A stretch of DNA of 64,000 nt, from assembly GCA_914767885.1 (NCBI GenBank), contig CAJZBQ010000012.1:784501-848500 (forward strand), given 5' to 3'. This stretch comes from Blepharisma stoltei (Eukaryota > Ciliophora > Heterotrichea > Heterotrichida > Blepharismidae). How positions within the stretch are numbered: the first letter of the stretch is position 1; each line of letters starts with the position of its first letter. Under the pieces are notes generated by a model. The model ran no database searches. It was given only the letters and a program-made list of their open reading frames with translations, and was not told the DNA's origin. Shown one piece after another: positions 42,522-52,284 of this stretch. The translations under genes and the position numbers were made by a program.

Positions 42522-43837
42522 ATGCAAGGAAAAATACTTGTTTTTGTGGGTCTTTTAGCAACCCTTGCATATGGAGAATTATCAGCAACAGGATGTGAAA
42601 TGTTTAACTGCAAGCTCCCATCTCAAAAATTTGGCTCTAATACATGTGTTTATTTCAACCAAAAAACGAATACTTATTATGTTCAACCATGTTCTGGAGA
42701 CAATTATTGTCCAGCCCTCCACAACTCTAATAGCACTTGCCAAGCCGAACAAAATTTCACAGCCCAAGGATGGCCTGGGGAGAAGTGTACAACGGCTTCA
42801 GATTGCAATGCTTATGCTTATAAAGGCTGTGTTGGTGGAATCTGCACAGGAGCTGCTAAAGGGGGTGGCTGCCAAGACAGTAACTCATGCAACCCAGGAC
42901 TTTATTGTTCCAAGCGCTTTTGTGTTTCTCAGCTTCAAGTAGGCCAATCAGGCTGTAACTCTGATTTTGATTGTGTTAATGGAGCTGGATGCAATTTCAC
43001 AGGAAATGCAGCCACAAGTACTTGTGTTGCATATTTAAGCATTCAGCCTCATGCTCCTGTTGCTCAATGCCAAATAAACCAAAATAGGCTATGCTCATCA
43101 TTGACTTGTGCTCAGCTGAATGGTGCAAATTACTGCACAAATCCATTGAAATCTTATGCTTTTATTCCAATGGCATGTGATGACAACTCAGAGTGTACCT
43201 CTAGCAATGATCCATTCTTTGGGAATAATTTTGATTTAAGCTCATCTTGTGATTGTGCTTTAAATCCAAACGGAAATAGATATTGTGGTTTATTCCCTGG
43301 GGATGCACCTGGACAATCATATCTTAGCCAGCTTGCCTTATGGTACCAAAGCAATGAAATGAATAATTGCAATACCTTTAGAAGACATAGTGATGGGTGC
43401 ATGAATAGCTGGTGGGATGCTAATTCTCTTTCTTCAATATTGAGCAAGATTTTTTGTTCTCTGGAGGGGGTTAACTTATTTTGTATAAAATTTTTGGAAA
43501 TATATATTATCAGTTGCTTAAATTTCTGATCGGCTCCTACGAGCCAAAGATGGATTTCACGCTTGAAAATCCAGAAATTCAACGTAGAAACCCATTTTTG
43601 GCTCGTGGGAGCCGATCAGAAATAACGCCAAGATATTATATTATAAACAATTTTTGATTGTTTTCAATAATTTTACCACTCTTAAAGGGGATTAAGGATA
43701 TGGCATTTTATAATTATTACAACCTGAATTATAAAATGTACGCATTTGTGCAAAACATGCCAGATTGTGTTGCTCAAGTGTACCTACCTGAGTATTATTA
43801 TGCGAAGCAGCAATACCAACAATATCAAAACCAATAA
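42522..43837 (+). CDS. secreted Cys-rich protein
   Basis: About 347 aa after removal of a 272-bp insert. The first ~18 residues MQGKILVFVGLLATLAYG are a clear signal peptide. The rest has over 30 cysteines, with repeated CxxxxxC-type spacing such as CTTASDCNAY, GCQDSNSCNPG and GCNSDFDCVNG, similar to Dickkopf or ciliate surface-protein Cys modules. The C-terminal end is rich in Tyr and Gln. It is likely extracellular or on the cell surface. The function is unknown. Confidence 0.75.
43421..43692. mobile_element. MITE-like IES carrying a palindrome
   Basis: Flanked by TAA (43421-43423 and 43693-43695). The left part has TTTTTTGTTC then GGAGGGGGTTAACTT, like the hairpin-plus-GGTTAA module of families A and C; the right end is CTCTTAAAGGGGAT. 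A 97-bp palindrome (TCGGCTCC...GGAGCCGA, 43526-43622) is embedded. Excision gives NSWWDAKDMAFYN. An alternative left edge at TA 43472 also keeps frame. Confidence 0.65.
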
Positions 43838-43941
43838 GATAATTTATCTAAATTTTAAAATAAATAGTGTAAGTTATATTAAAAGCTAATTGATTAATAA
43901 ATTTCTATAAAACTTAAGAGAAATAACCCTTTCTTTAATAA

Positions 43942-45025
43942 ATGGAAAGCAAAAAATCGACTGATGTGATTGATGAAGACTATTTTAATTTAGCTTTAAA
44001 AGTATTAGAAAGCTTACACCACTTCCATAAGCAATTAAGTCCACTGAGAAAATCCCAACTCTGTTGAACGAGAAAAAAATTGTGGAAAATACATTCATAC
44101 ATAAGTGATAATTATTAGATGAAATCTCTGGGATTCTATTGGACTTGCATTTTAAATAATTAAATTAATTTTCTCTTCAAATTTTTTTAGGATATTTAAA
44201 TTTTAAAGTTTTCTAAATTATAATAAGGCTTAAAGCAATTTTTCCCTACTTATGAAGGGGGAGTCAGATGAATTCGGAAACTCTGTAATTCAAATGAACG
44301 TGAAACAAGATCTAAATGAACAACTAAGTGAAATAATTCATTATCTAAAACAGGTTTTTGGAGATCCGCTAAATAGCAGCCTTATTGAAAGATTTAAATA
44401 TGCTCTTCAAAGCGAATATGAACAGTTTGGAGAGTTTGGGGATACAAAAGAACTTATTTATTGCATAATCAGCTTAGTTCATGAGTGCTGTCAAATTTGC
44501 TTTGAAGATAGTGGTCCTGATCTATGCCCTTCTCATCAATACTTTTCATATTCTTTTATTAAGGAAAAATCAGAAACAGAAGGCTACTATCATTTCGGAA
44601 TAGTAATTGATACCCCTGAGATGAAAAAAGGCATTTCACCCGGTGAGTCAAAATACATATATAAAAACAAAGAAAAAAATACAGAGACAGACTATCAGAT
44701 CCCAAAATTCAATAGATTTCTCCTATGCAGCCTTGATTATGAAGAAAGTAAAGAAGAATCATTGCAAAAAGAGAAGGGAATTAGCTTTTATGCCAGCAAT
44801 TACCATATGGATATTAATGAAAGCAGCGAGTACTTACCAAAATGGCTTATCTTATGAAATGAGAGGAAATATCTGTTATATGAGCATAATCCTGAGCATG
44901 AGCTGAATCAAGAAGAGTATATTACTTTTTCTAATTTGTGATGCCTAAAGTTAATTGTCTATGAAAGAGTTCCGAAACGCAAAGATGAGACCCAAGATCA
45001 TAGTCGAACTATTTATGACGATTAA
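43942..45025 (+). CDS. hypothetical protein with an unresolved insert
   Basis: The frame starts at ATG 43942 (MESKKSTDVIDEDYFNLALK) and is open to about 44120; a second open part runs from about 44255 to TAA at 45025 with TGA as Trp. The middle is AT-rich and out of frame, so an insert of length one more than a multiple of three is required. The right edge probably lies at GGGGGAGTCA (about 44260-44269), which looks like a MITE end with TCA flank. The second half contains HECCQICFEDSG. No family is recognised. Confidence 0.55.
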
Positions 45026-45103
45026 TTTATATAAAGTCGATAAATCAGAGCTTCTTGAGTAATTCAGGATTCTATAATAAATTATTGTTAATCTTTTTAT
45101 AAT

Positions 45104-46150
45104 ATGGAATCAGAAGAGATTTTACATCTAAGTTTTAACCAAGACAGAACTTTGCTGACTTTAGGATCAAGAACAGGGTTTAAAGTATTTAAAGTATATC
45201 CTCTTGAGCTTATCCACCAAGAAGACAATGGAAATTTCAAGATTGTTGAAATGTACGAAAGCTCCCTATTAGTCTCTTTAGTCGGTGCAGGCGAGCAGCC
45301 TGCTTTTTCTCCAAGACGGCTCACCATTTGAAACATCGCCGAGCACACCCCTATCTGTGAGACCTCATTCCCCGACTCTTTATTATCTGTAAAAATGAAT
45401 AGAATTAGAATAGTGGCTGTCATCTCAGACGCAATCTATATTTATGACACTACAACAATGAAAACACAAAACACAATCAGGACTGTCGAAAACCCTAAAG
45501 GTCTGGCTGCTTTATCCCCAACCCATTCAGCTTGCTGATTACTATACCCTTCAAGTGTAGAGAAAGGAAATTTGCAAGTTTATGACTGCTTTAATATGCA
45601 GCTAAGAACAGAAATAGAAGCCCACACGTCAAAATTGGCATATATTGCTATTTCTTATCAAGGAAACCTATGTGCGACAGCTTCTGAAAAAGGGACTGTC
45701 ATTAGGGTGTTTTCGTTGCCTGAAGGGAATAAGTTATTTACTTTTAAAAGAGGATTGATGGCGGCCATTACGTATTCTATAAACTTTTCTATGGATGCTG
45801 AATTGCTATTGTCCTGCAGCGATACAGGGACAATACATGTGTATAATATTAATAGAAATGAAGTGAGGGAAAGCAATAACTGGGGAGATGCTATAAGAAA
45901 TTCCTTATTTTCAGCAGCTAGTTATATTGTGCCAGGGTCTTATAAGGACTCTTTTGAGACATCAAGGTCATATATAGTGGCCAGAACTAATTTCAAGATC
46001 CCTTATATTGCGACGCTGATCCCAAATACAAATATGCTATTAGCAGTGAACTATTCTGGACACTATATAATGTTCAGCGTTGATTATGTGAATGGAGGAG
46101 ATGGAATCGTGCATCAAGAAGGCTCATTAAGCAGAATCAGAATGTCTTAA
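45104..46150 (+). CDS. PROPPIN (Atg18/WIPI family) WD-repeat protein
   Basis: An intact 348-aa gene with TGA as Trp. It forms a seven-bladed propeller with typical PROPPIN phrases: GFKVFKVYP near the start, PRRLTIWN, KGLAALSP, and KGTVIRVFSLPEGNKLF leading to FKRG. The phosphoinositide-binding motif in the family is L/FRRG; here the first Arg is Lys (TFKRGL), which keeps positive charge. These proteins bind PI3P and PI(3,5)P2 on autophagic and endosomal membranes. No IES interrupts it. Confidence 0.9.
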
Positions 46151-46220
46151 TACATATCATATTATTATTGTAATGCTAATTATTTCAATTAATTTATTTT
46201 ATTAAATTTCACATAAGTTC

Positions 46221-46768
46221 TTACTCCCCCCCATCCTTGATCGAACGATTGACTGTAAAAATTCCTAAAAATTGGGGAAATTAACCCCCATCCTTGATCG
46301 GGCGATTTTCATATCATGCAGATTTGTATATACATAAAAATATATTAGTTATCAAAAGTTTGGGAAGATTTACATGTACATGATTAAGTTGTTTTAGAGA
46401 CTTTGAGACGACAGAAAGCTTCGAAATCAACCATCCGAAGTGATTTTAGTCATCAGCCTAGGCTTAAAACTCAATAATCTAATAAAATAGAGATTCTTTA
46501 AAATTTTTAAAAAAACAAATTTAGTTTAATAAGGAACAAATTAAAATTTATACAGTTTAAAAGGGTGACTTATGAAATTTAATTTAATTTTTTGCTGTAA
46601 AACTAATTATTAAATACTCTTAACCCTCTTATTTAAAAGTAAATAAAAAAAAAATATATATATATATTTTATTTTATATATATAAAAATTTTTTTCCCAA
46701 AAAATTTTTTTTTAACCCCCATCCTTGATCGAACGATGGCAGGTCGTTCGATCAAGGATGGGGGGGAG
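46221..46768. mobile_element. family B MITE (copy 2)
   Basis: Flanked by TTA (46221-46223 and 46769-46771). Left end CTCCCCCCCATCCTTGATCG; right end hairpin ATCGAACGATGG...TCGTTCGATCAAGGATGGG. It shares a block with copy 1 (GAGACTTTGAGACGAC). Its right end creates a false upstream extension of the Rpn11 gene. Confidence 0.9.
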
Positions 46769-46783
46769 TTAATAAATCTCAAA

Positions 46784-47710
46784 ATGGACTTTCAAAGAAT
46801 CATGCAGCAGCAATTCAACATGAGGAACCAAAACCTTGGCGACGTCCCTATGGTAGATACAGCTGAACAAATCTATATTTCCTCTCTTGCCCTCCTGAAA
46901 ATGCTCAAACATGGCCGAGCAGGTGTCCCATTAGAAGTCATGGGTCTTTTATTAGGTGAATTAGTTGACGAATATACAGTCCGCGTAGTCGACGTTTTTG
47001 CAATGCCTCAGTCAGGAACTGGAGTTAGCGTCGAATCAATAGACGAAGCTTTCCAAATCAACATGACTGAGATGCTTAAACAAACAGGGCGGTCAGAAAT
47101 GGTTGTCGGATGGTATCATTCCCACCCTGGCTTTGGCTGCTGGCTTTCAGGAGTTGATATGAATACCCAACAGAGCTTTGAACAGCAGCTGGCCAGAGCT
47201 GTAGCTGTCGTCATTGACCCTATACAAAGTGTCAGAGGAAAAGTGGTGATTGATGCTTTTAGATTGATAAATCCTCAGCTGTCTATGAGAGGGATGGAGC
47301 CAAGGCAGACAACTTCTAATATTGGGCACGTCGCCAAGCCTTCGATTAGTGCACTTTTGCATGGGCTGAATAGGCACTATTACTCTATTACGATTAATTA
47401 TAGGAAAAATGAGCTAGAACAGTCAATGCTTTTGAATTTACAGAAACAAAAATGGGTGCAGAAGCTGAAAGTGGAAGATTTCATGAAGAGGGAAGAGGAA
47501 AATTTGAAAATCATTGAAGAAATGGTCACTTTGGCAGAAACTTATAATAAGTGGATTCAAGAAGAAATGAAGAAGACTAAACAAGAAATGGTGGTGAGTA
47601 CTGTAGGGAAGCTTGACCCAAAGAAAAGGCTAGAACATGATGTAGATCAGCTGATGACCAATAATATTCTGCACTCACTTTCATCGATGATCGACACAGT
47701 AATCTTCTAA
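46784..47710 (+). CDS. 26S proteasome lid deubiquitinase Rpn11/PSMD14
   Basis: An intact 308-aa JAMM metalloprotease (human PSMD14 is 310 aa). The zinc-binding motif is [14 protein letters not shown], with the upstream Glu in VMGLLLGE. It removes ubiquitin chains as substrates enter the proteasome. ATG at 46784 ([13 protein letters not shown]) is chosen: an upstream in-frame ATG at 46736 lies within the terminal repeat of a MITE and would disappear on excision. No IES is in the coding part. Confidence 0.96.
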   Translation: MDFQRIMQQQFNMRNQNLGDVPMVDTAEQIYISSLALLKMLKHGRAGVPLEVMGLLLGELVDEYTVRVVDVFAMPQSGTGVSVESIDEAFQINMTEMLKQTGRSEMVVGWYHSHPGFGCWLSGVDMNTQQSFEQQLARAVAVVIDPIQSVRGKVVIDAFRLINPQLSMRGMEPRQTTSNIGHVAKPSISALLHGLNRHYYSITINYRKNELEQSMLLNLQKQKWVQKLKVEDFMKREEENLKIIEEMVTLAETYNKWIQEEMKKTKQEMVVSTVGKLDPKKRLEHDVDQLMTNNILHSLSSMIDTVIF

Positions 47711-47772
47711 ATAAGATTATTAGAAAAATAAATTCAAAAAGCATAGAGAAAATGCAAAAAAAGCCTTATTAT

Positions 47773-48123
47773 TAACTCCCCCCCTCCGTGAGTGAACAAA
47801 ATTTTTTTGTTCACTCACGGAGGGATTAATTTTTTTTTTTTAAAAAAATTTATATATAAATTTATAACAAATATTTTTTTTCGAAATTTAAAAAAGTCCT
47901 AATTTGATTTAATTTATAAAATTTATTTTTAAAAACGCAATTTGTTTAAAATTAAACAGAATTAGCTCTAGATTTCATTATACTCGTTATCACTTATATA
48001 TCAAATTTTTTTTCGATAAAAAATTTTTCTATTAAAAAAATTTTGTTCACTCACGGAGGGTGGGTTTTTGGGCAAAAAATAGCGATTTTTCTAATGGTTT
48101 TTGTTCACTCACGGAGGGGGGAG
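47773..48123. mobile_element. family A MITE, intergenic
   Basis: Flanked by TAA (47773-47775 and 48124-48126), with the CCTCCGTGAGTGAACAAAA hairpin and a CTCACGGAGGGGGGAG right end. It lies 43 bp upstream of the LamG-like gene start, so it may sit in a promoter or 5' leader in the germline. Confidence 0.9.
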
Positions 48124-48166
48124 TAAGAATTTAATTTAATTTTCTTATTAGTCGTTTTATACAAAA

Positions 48167-49586
48167 ATGCTGTTTTTCCTTTTATGCTCATCTATAGCGA
48201 CAGCTAGCTACCTGTAAGGTTTATATAGTGATGAGTGTTTGTCAGTTCCTTATACCATTTGCTTAGATAATGGCTCATATGTGCTGGGCGACCTAGCAGA
48301 ACCTGACTCACTTGTAGGCTGGTGGACTTTTGACGACAAATTTGGTCATGACTATTCATCAAGCACCAATCCTTTATCTGAGCCTGCGCAAGCAGGCCCT
48401 GGAATGCGTAAGATCTAAGTAGTGGGCAAAGGCCATTCTTTGTATTTCGACGGGACAAATCAAGCAGTCATTCCTCACTCATCTTACTACGAAGTCGACC
48501 AATTTACACTTAGCATGTGGATTTATTTATTAGAAGATTCTACAGGAGCTTGGAGACTAGTCTTACAAAAAGGTCAAAATCCTCAAGAACTGACACCAAC
48601 CCTTATGTTTTGGCCTCGTGAGCGTCGTTTACACGTAAGAGTGTCAACTGAATACTATTGGAATGAAGGACTTGACTCAACTGGCCTTATAAATTTACGC
48701 AGATGGAGCCACATTGCAGTTACTGCTAGCGGCCAATTGTTACAATTCTACTTAAACAGTTATTTAGATCGCCAAGTTATATTAAACGCTCTTGTAAAGA
48801 ACAACCAAGGAGACATATACCTCGGAAAAACTGATTGGCATCAAGGATTTAATGGCTTTATTGATGATTTAAGACTATATTCATCAACCCTTCATGAGCA
48901 AGATTTAACTGCATTAGCAGCTCCTGCAATTCCATTAGCTGCCTCTTTAGGAGTTATGCTAAGCTGTCAGCTTTGTAACTACCATGATGCTGAGGCAGGA
49001 TGCTTACTCCCCCCCCCCTCCGTGAGTGAACAAAAAAATTTTGTTCACTCACGGAGGGGGGTTAATTTTTTTTTTAAAAAAATTTATATATAAATTTTAT
49101 AAAAAATATTTTTTTTTCGAAATTTAAAAAAAATCCTAATTCGCAAAAATTGGAAAGCAAATATTAATTCAATTTGCAAAATTTTATGTTTTAAAAAGCA
49201 ATTCGTTTAAAAATTAAACAGAATTAGCTCTATATTTCATTATACTAATTATCATTTATATATCAAAATTTTTTTCCATAAAAAATTTTTGTATTAAAAA
49301 AAATTTTTGTTCACTCACGGAGGGTGGGTTTTTGGGCAAAAAATAGCGATTTTTCTAATGGTTTTGTTCACACTCACGGAGGGGGGGGGAGTTAGACAAC
49401 TGGCACATGTGCTCTTTAGAAGAATTATATGCAGGCCCTTATGAAATGGCAAGAGCAATGGGCTGGTTCAGATTTACAGCTGAAATTTGGACAAGGAACA
49501 CAGAAGACCAGACCACAACTTCGTCTGATGAAATGCAAGATCCTGATCTGTTTAAGGTAGGAATATGCTGTAAAGATTACGAATAA
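48167..49586 (+). CDS. secreted LamG/ConA-like domain protein
   Basis: Encodes 333 aa after removal of two 15-nt introns and one MITE. MLFFLLCSSIATASYL is a signal peptide. The domain at about residues 45-215 has a laminin-G-like (ConA lectin fold) pattern: GWWTFDD, GHSLYFDGTNQAV, FTLSMWIYL, WSHIAVTASGQLLQFYLN and GFIDDLRLYSSTL. This fold binds sugars or proteins outside the cell. The C-terminal ~100 residues contain several cysteines. Surface or matrix location is likely. Confidence 0.8.
48214..48228 (+). other. 15-nt spliceosomal intron
   Basis: GTAAGGTTTATATAG after the signal peptide; its first codon would otherwise be TAA. Removal gives SYLDECLSVPY. Confidence 0.8.
48408..48422 (+). other. 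15-nt spliceosomal intron
   Basis: GTAAGATCTAAGTAG; removal joins PGM to LGKGHSLYFDG in frame, and the unspliced sequence has in-frame stops. Confidence 0.8.
49004..49391. mobile_element. family A MITE in LamG-like gene
   Basis: Flanked by TTA (49004-49006 and 49392-49394). It shows the standard hairpin and internal word. Excision joins EAGCL to DNWHMCSLEEL in frame. Confidence 0.9.
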
Positions 49587-49654
49587 CTTGATTAAGCTTC
49601 ATAATTTTCTTATTTCTGCATTATTTTTATTGCAAATTTTAATTGTTATAATAA

Positions 49655-50683
49655 ATGTTTTTAAAACAGCTGAAGCAATTTGATTTTTACAGAAAAGTTG
49701 CTGGCGATTATCAAGAACAAACAGTTTTAGGAGGAATTTTATCTGGAATTACCTTTACAGTGATGTTCATCCTTTTCATCTCTGAATCTTACTGCTATTT
49801 TTTGGCCCCTTATGAGTCTTCACTAATTGTGGAGGGATATCAAGCTTCTGACCGAATGAGAATCGATGTCAATATTTCTTTGTATCATATTCCTTGCCAA
49901 ATAGTATCTGCCCATTATAGCAATGCAGGAGGCTTGCATTTTGATGCAGGAACTCTTAGAAGAGTAAGGATTACACCTAAAGGAGAGTTATTATGGGACA
50001 GAGAAGCCCAATCTATTACTCTTAAAGAACAAGAACGCAAAAAATCAGTAAGCTGTGGAAGCTGCTATGGGGCTGAATTATATGCTGAACAATGCTGCAA
50101 TACCTGTGATGAAGTCTTAGAAGCATATACAAAAAGGAAATGGAGCCCTCCTCAGCAGCATTTAATAGAACAGTGCAAAAGAAGGCTTCATTTAGATGAT
50201 GAAAGACCTACAAAGCCAGAAGGCTGCATGATATTTGGGCATTTATTAATGAAAAGGATCCCTGGGAACTTCCATTTTACGATAAATCAGGTTGGCCAAA
50301 TGATGATGGCTACTGGGACTTTGGATATTGATGGATCTCATAAGGTGAACCATATACAATTTACTGACCCTGAGTACTCTCCAAAATTAATAGATGGGCC
50401 ATTGGACGGGTATTTCTCTGATAGAACTTATGTGACACAATATTACTTAAAAGTTGTGCCTGCAATTTTACCATATGGCGCAAGATATTATGAGTCTTCT
50501 GGGCACCAAAATGTAGTTCCAGGAGTTCATCCTCCAGAGATATCTTTTTCTTATGATGTGGACCCGATTACTACTCAATATTCAAACCCAAAGTCTTTTT
50601 CGGAGTACATAGTAAGTTTGTGTGCACTGATAGGAGGGTGGTATGCAATAACCTTATTGATTTCAAGAATCTTAATAAAATAA
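49655..50683 (+). CDS. Erv46/ERGIC3 cargo receptor
   Basis: An intact 342-aa protein of the ERV41/ERV46 family that cycles between ER and Golgi. It has an N-terminal membrane helix (about residues 25-47), a long lumenal part with CGSCYGAE and CCNTCDEV (the ERGIC3 Cys pairs), FHFTINQVGQ, NHIQFTDPE, and a C-terminal membrane helix (SLCALIGGWYAITLL). The Cys motifs separate it from the Erv41 branch. No IES interrupts it. Confidence 0.93.
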   Translation: MFLKQLKQFDFYRKVAGDYQEQTVLGGILSGITFTVMFILFISESYCYFLAPYESSLIVEGYQASDRMRIDVNISLYHIPCQIVSAHYSNAGGLHFDAGTLRRVRITPKGELLWDREAQSITLKEQERKKSVSCGSCYGAELYAEQCCNTCDEVLEAYTKRKWSPPQQHLIEQCKRRLHLDDERPTKPEGCMIFGHLLMKRIPGNFHFTINQVGQMMMATGTLDIDGSHKVNHIQFTDPEYSPKLIDGPLDGYFSDRTYVTQYYLKVVPAILPYGARYYESSGHQNVVPGVHPPEISFSYDVDPITTQYSNPKSFSEYIVSLCALIGGWYAITLLISRILIK

Positions 50684-50719
50684 CACATTAATAGGAATTT
50701 TATTTATTACAAATTAAAA

Positions 50720-51304
50720 TTATTTTGTTGTATACATCATAGAGATTTGGTATGATTTTGATATTTGTTTTTCTGAAATGCTTCCCGGCATTCTTGTTAT
50801 ATCATTATTATCTTGGTTTTTCATAATTGATCGCCAACCAGCAGATTTTGTGGTTTCGTTTTTACTTTCTTGAGTGTCTGTATATTTTTTTATTGGGGAT
50901 TCAAGGGTCACGTCTATTGCATGAAGAGGAGATGCTCGGCAATGGGGGCATACCACTTCAAAATTAAGAAACTTAGTTTTCAGATCTGTCGCGCATTGGA
51001 GGCAAATATAGTTTTTACAACATTTAGTTGTTAAAATACTTGTAAAATATTTAAAACATATAGGACAACTGTAAGGAAAAAAGTTGCTCTGGGTGTTAGA
51101 TGGGGTATGATCAAGGGCTTTTATATCATCTTTAGAATATTTTGAATCTATAATAACTTTTCTTCTAGAACAGGCATTTGGCATTGGCGGCCTTAAATGA
51201 ATAACAGTTGGGGGTTCGATTGTGGTGGCTCGAGTCAATATTTGAGTGCGAACCATATGCCTGGTCGTTCTAACTTCTTTTGATGATGCACATATGCAGC
51301 CCAT
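50720..51304 (-). CDS. RING-finger protein with MGC lipidation signal
   Basis: A 194-aa protein, ATG at 51302-51304. The N-terminus MGCICASSK suggests myristoylation and palmitoylation. A RING-like zinc finger at about residues 80-125 reads CPICFKYF, CCKNYICLQC and VVCPHC, with spacing C-x2-C ... C-x4-C-x2-C ... C-x2-C, so it is a likely E3 ubiquitin ligase at membranes. The C-terminal 70 residues are disordered. No IES is present. Confidence 0.75.
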   Translation of the reverse strand: MGCICASSKEVRTTRHMVRTQILTRATTIEPPTVIHLRPPMPNACSRRKVIIDSKYSKDDIKALDHTPSNTQSNFFPYSCPICFKYFTSILTTKCCKNYICLQCATDLKTKFLNFEVVCPHCRASPLHAIDVTLESPIKKYTDTQESKNETTKSAGWRSIMKNQDNNDITRMPGSISEKQISKSYQISMMYTTK

Positions 51305-51551
51305 TTTTAAACAATAAAATTACTAAATCAGATATAAGAAAACGGCATTAATTATAATTTTAATTGTTTAAAGCATTCTAAATATAAATAATTAACGGTT
51401 ATTTTTTCTGGTTTCTGGCTGGTTTTTCTTTAAATTTAAATTTGTATTAAATTTCAAAAAAATGCAAAAAATTAAATACTATAAGATGCTAAAGACAAAA
51501 ATTATCATTAAATAAATGTAACCAATTTTTTAAAAATAAAAAAATTAATAT

Positions 51552-52220
51552 ATGAATATTGCAATTGAAGCATGACTAATTATAGCAAGCGGTATTTTAA
51601 GAATATCTAGCTTTCTTTTTGACGCATATTATGTATATTCACAGTCTTTTACTTCTGATATCGTCAAGCTATTTTGTCTTATCTTTTTGTTTGCTCCTAT
51701 GGCTCTATTGCTTACTATAATACTCTATTGCTTTATAAAAGGTTTATTTTCCAAAAATTGGAAGCACAATTGTGGACAATTTTCCTTAGGAATTTTAATT
51801 TGTATTGGTGAGCCTATTGGTCTCAGTTTTTTTATTTTTGGAATCACTTTGCTTATTGTCAAAGCAACAGACCGTGATTTTTATATGGTAGATGCCCTTT
51901 CAAGGGTTTCAAATTTAAATGATGCAGTCTTAGAGTCATTTCCTCAGATAATCCTGCAGTCTTACAACAATGGAAAACTCGATAATTGGAGCTGATTTAC
52001 GATTGCGTCAGTAGGTATTTCTGCGCTTTCTTTCACATACACTTGTCTCAAGCTTGTGCATGATTTAGATAAAATTAAGCATTTTGAAGCTGTATCACAA
52101 TTTATTAGACAAAGTGTAGTCCCCTCAACTGCAGGACAACCCCAAGATAATATAAATAAGAAGTCACCAAAAGAAAGTATGGATGTATATGATTTTAGCT
52201 CAGAAGAACTTCCCAGATAA
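51552..52220 (+). CDS. XK-related-like multi-pass membrane protein
   Basis: A 222-aa protein with TGA as Trp (for example MNIAIEAWLIIASG and LDNWSWFTIASV). About five membrane segments are visible. The motif ESFPQIILQSYNN is close to the EAAPQLILQLY motif of the XK-related family, whose members include lipid scramblases. The N-terminus and the charged C-terminal tail are weakly conserved. It is shorter than animal XKR proteins. Other small ciliate membrane families cannot be excluded. Confidence 0.55.
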
Positions 52221-52284
52221 TTAATAACATTGAAAATGGATTAAAATCATGCTAAAAATTTTAAATATGTTGATGGTTAATATT

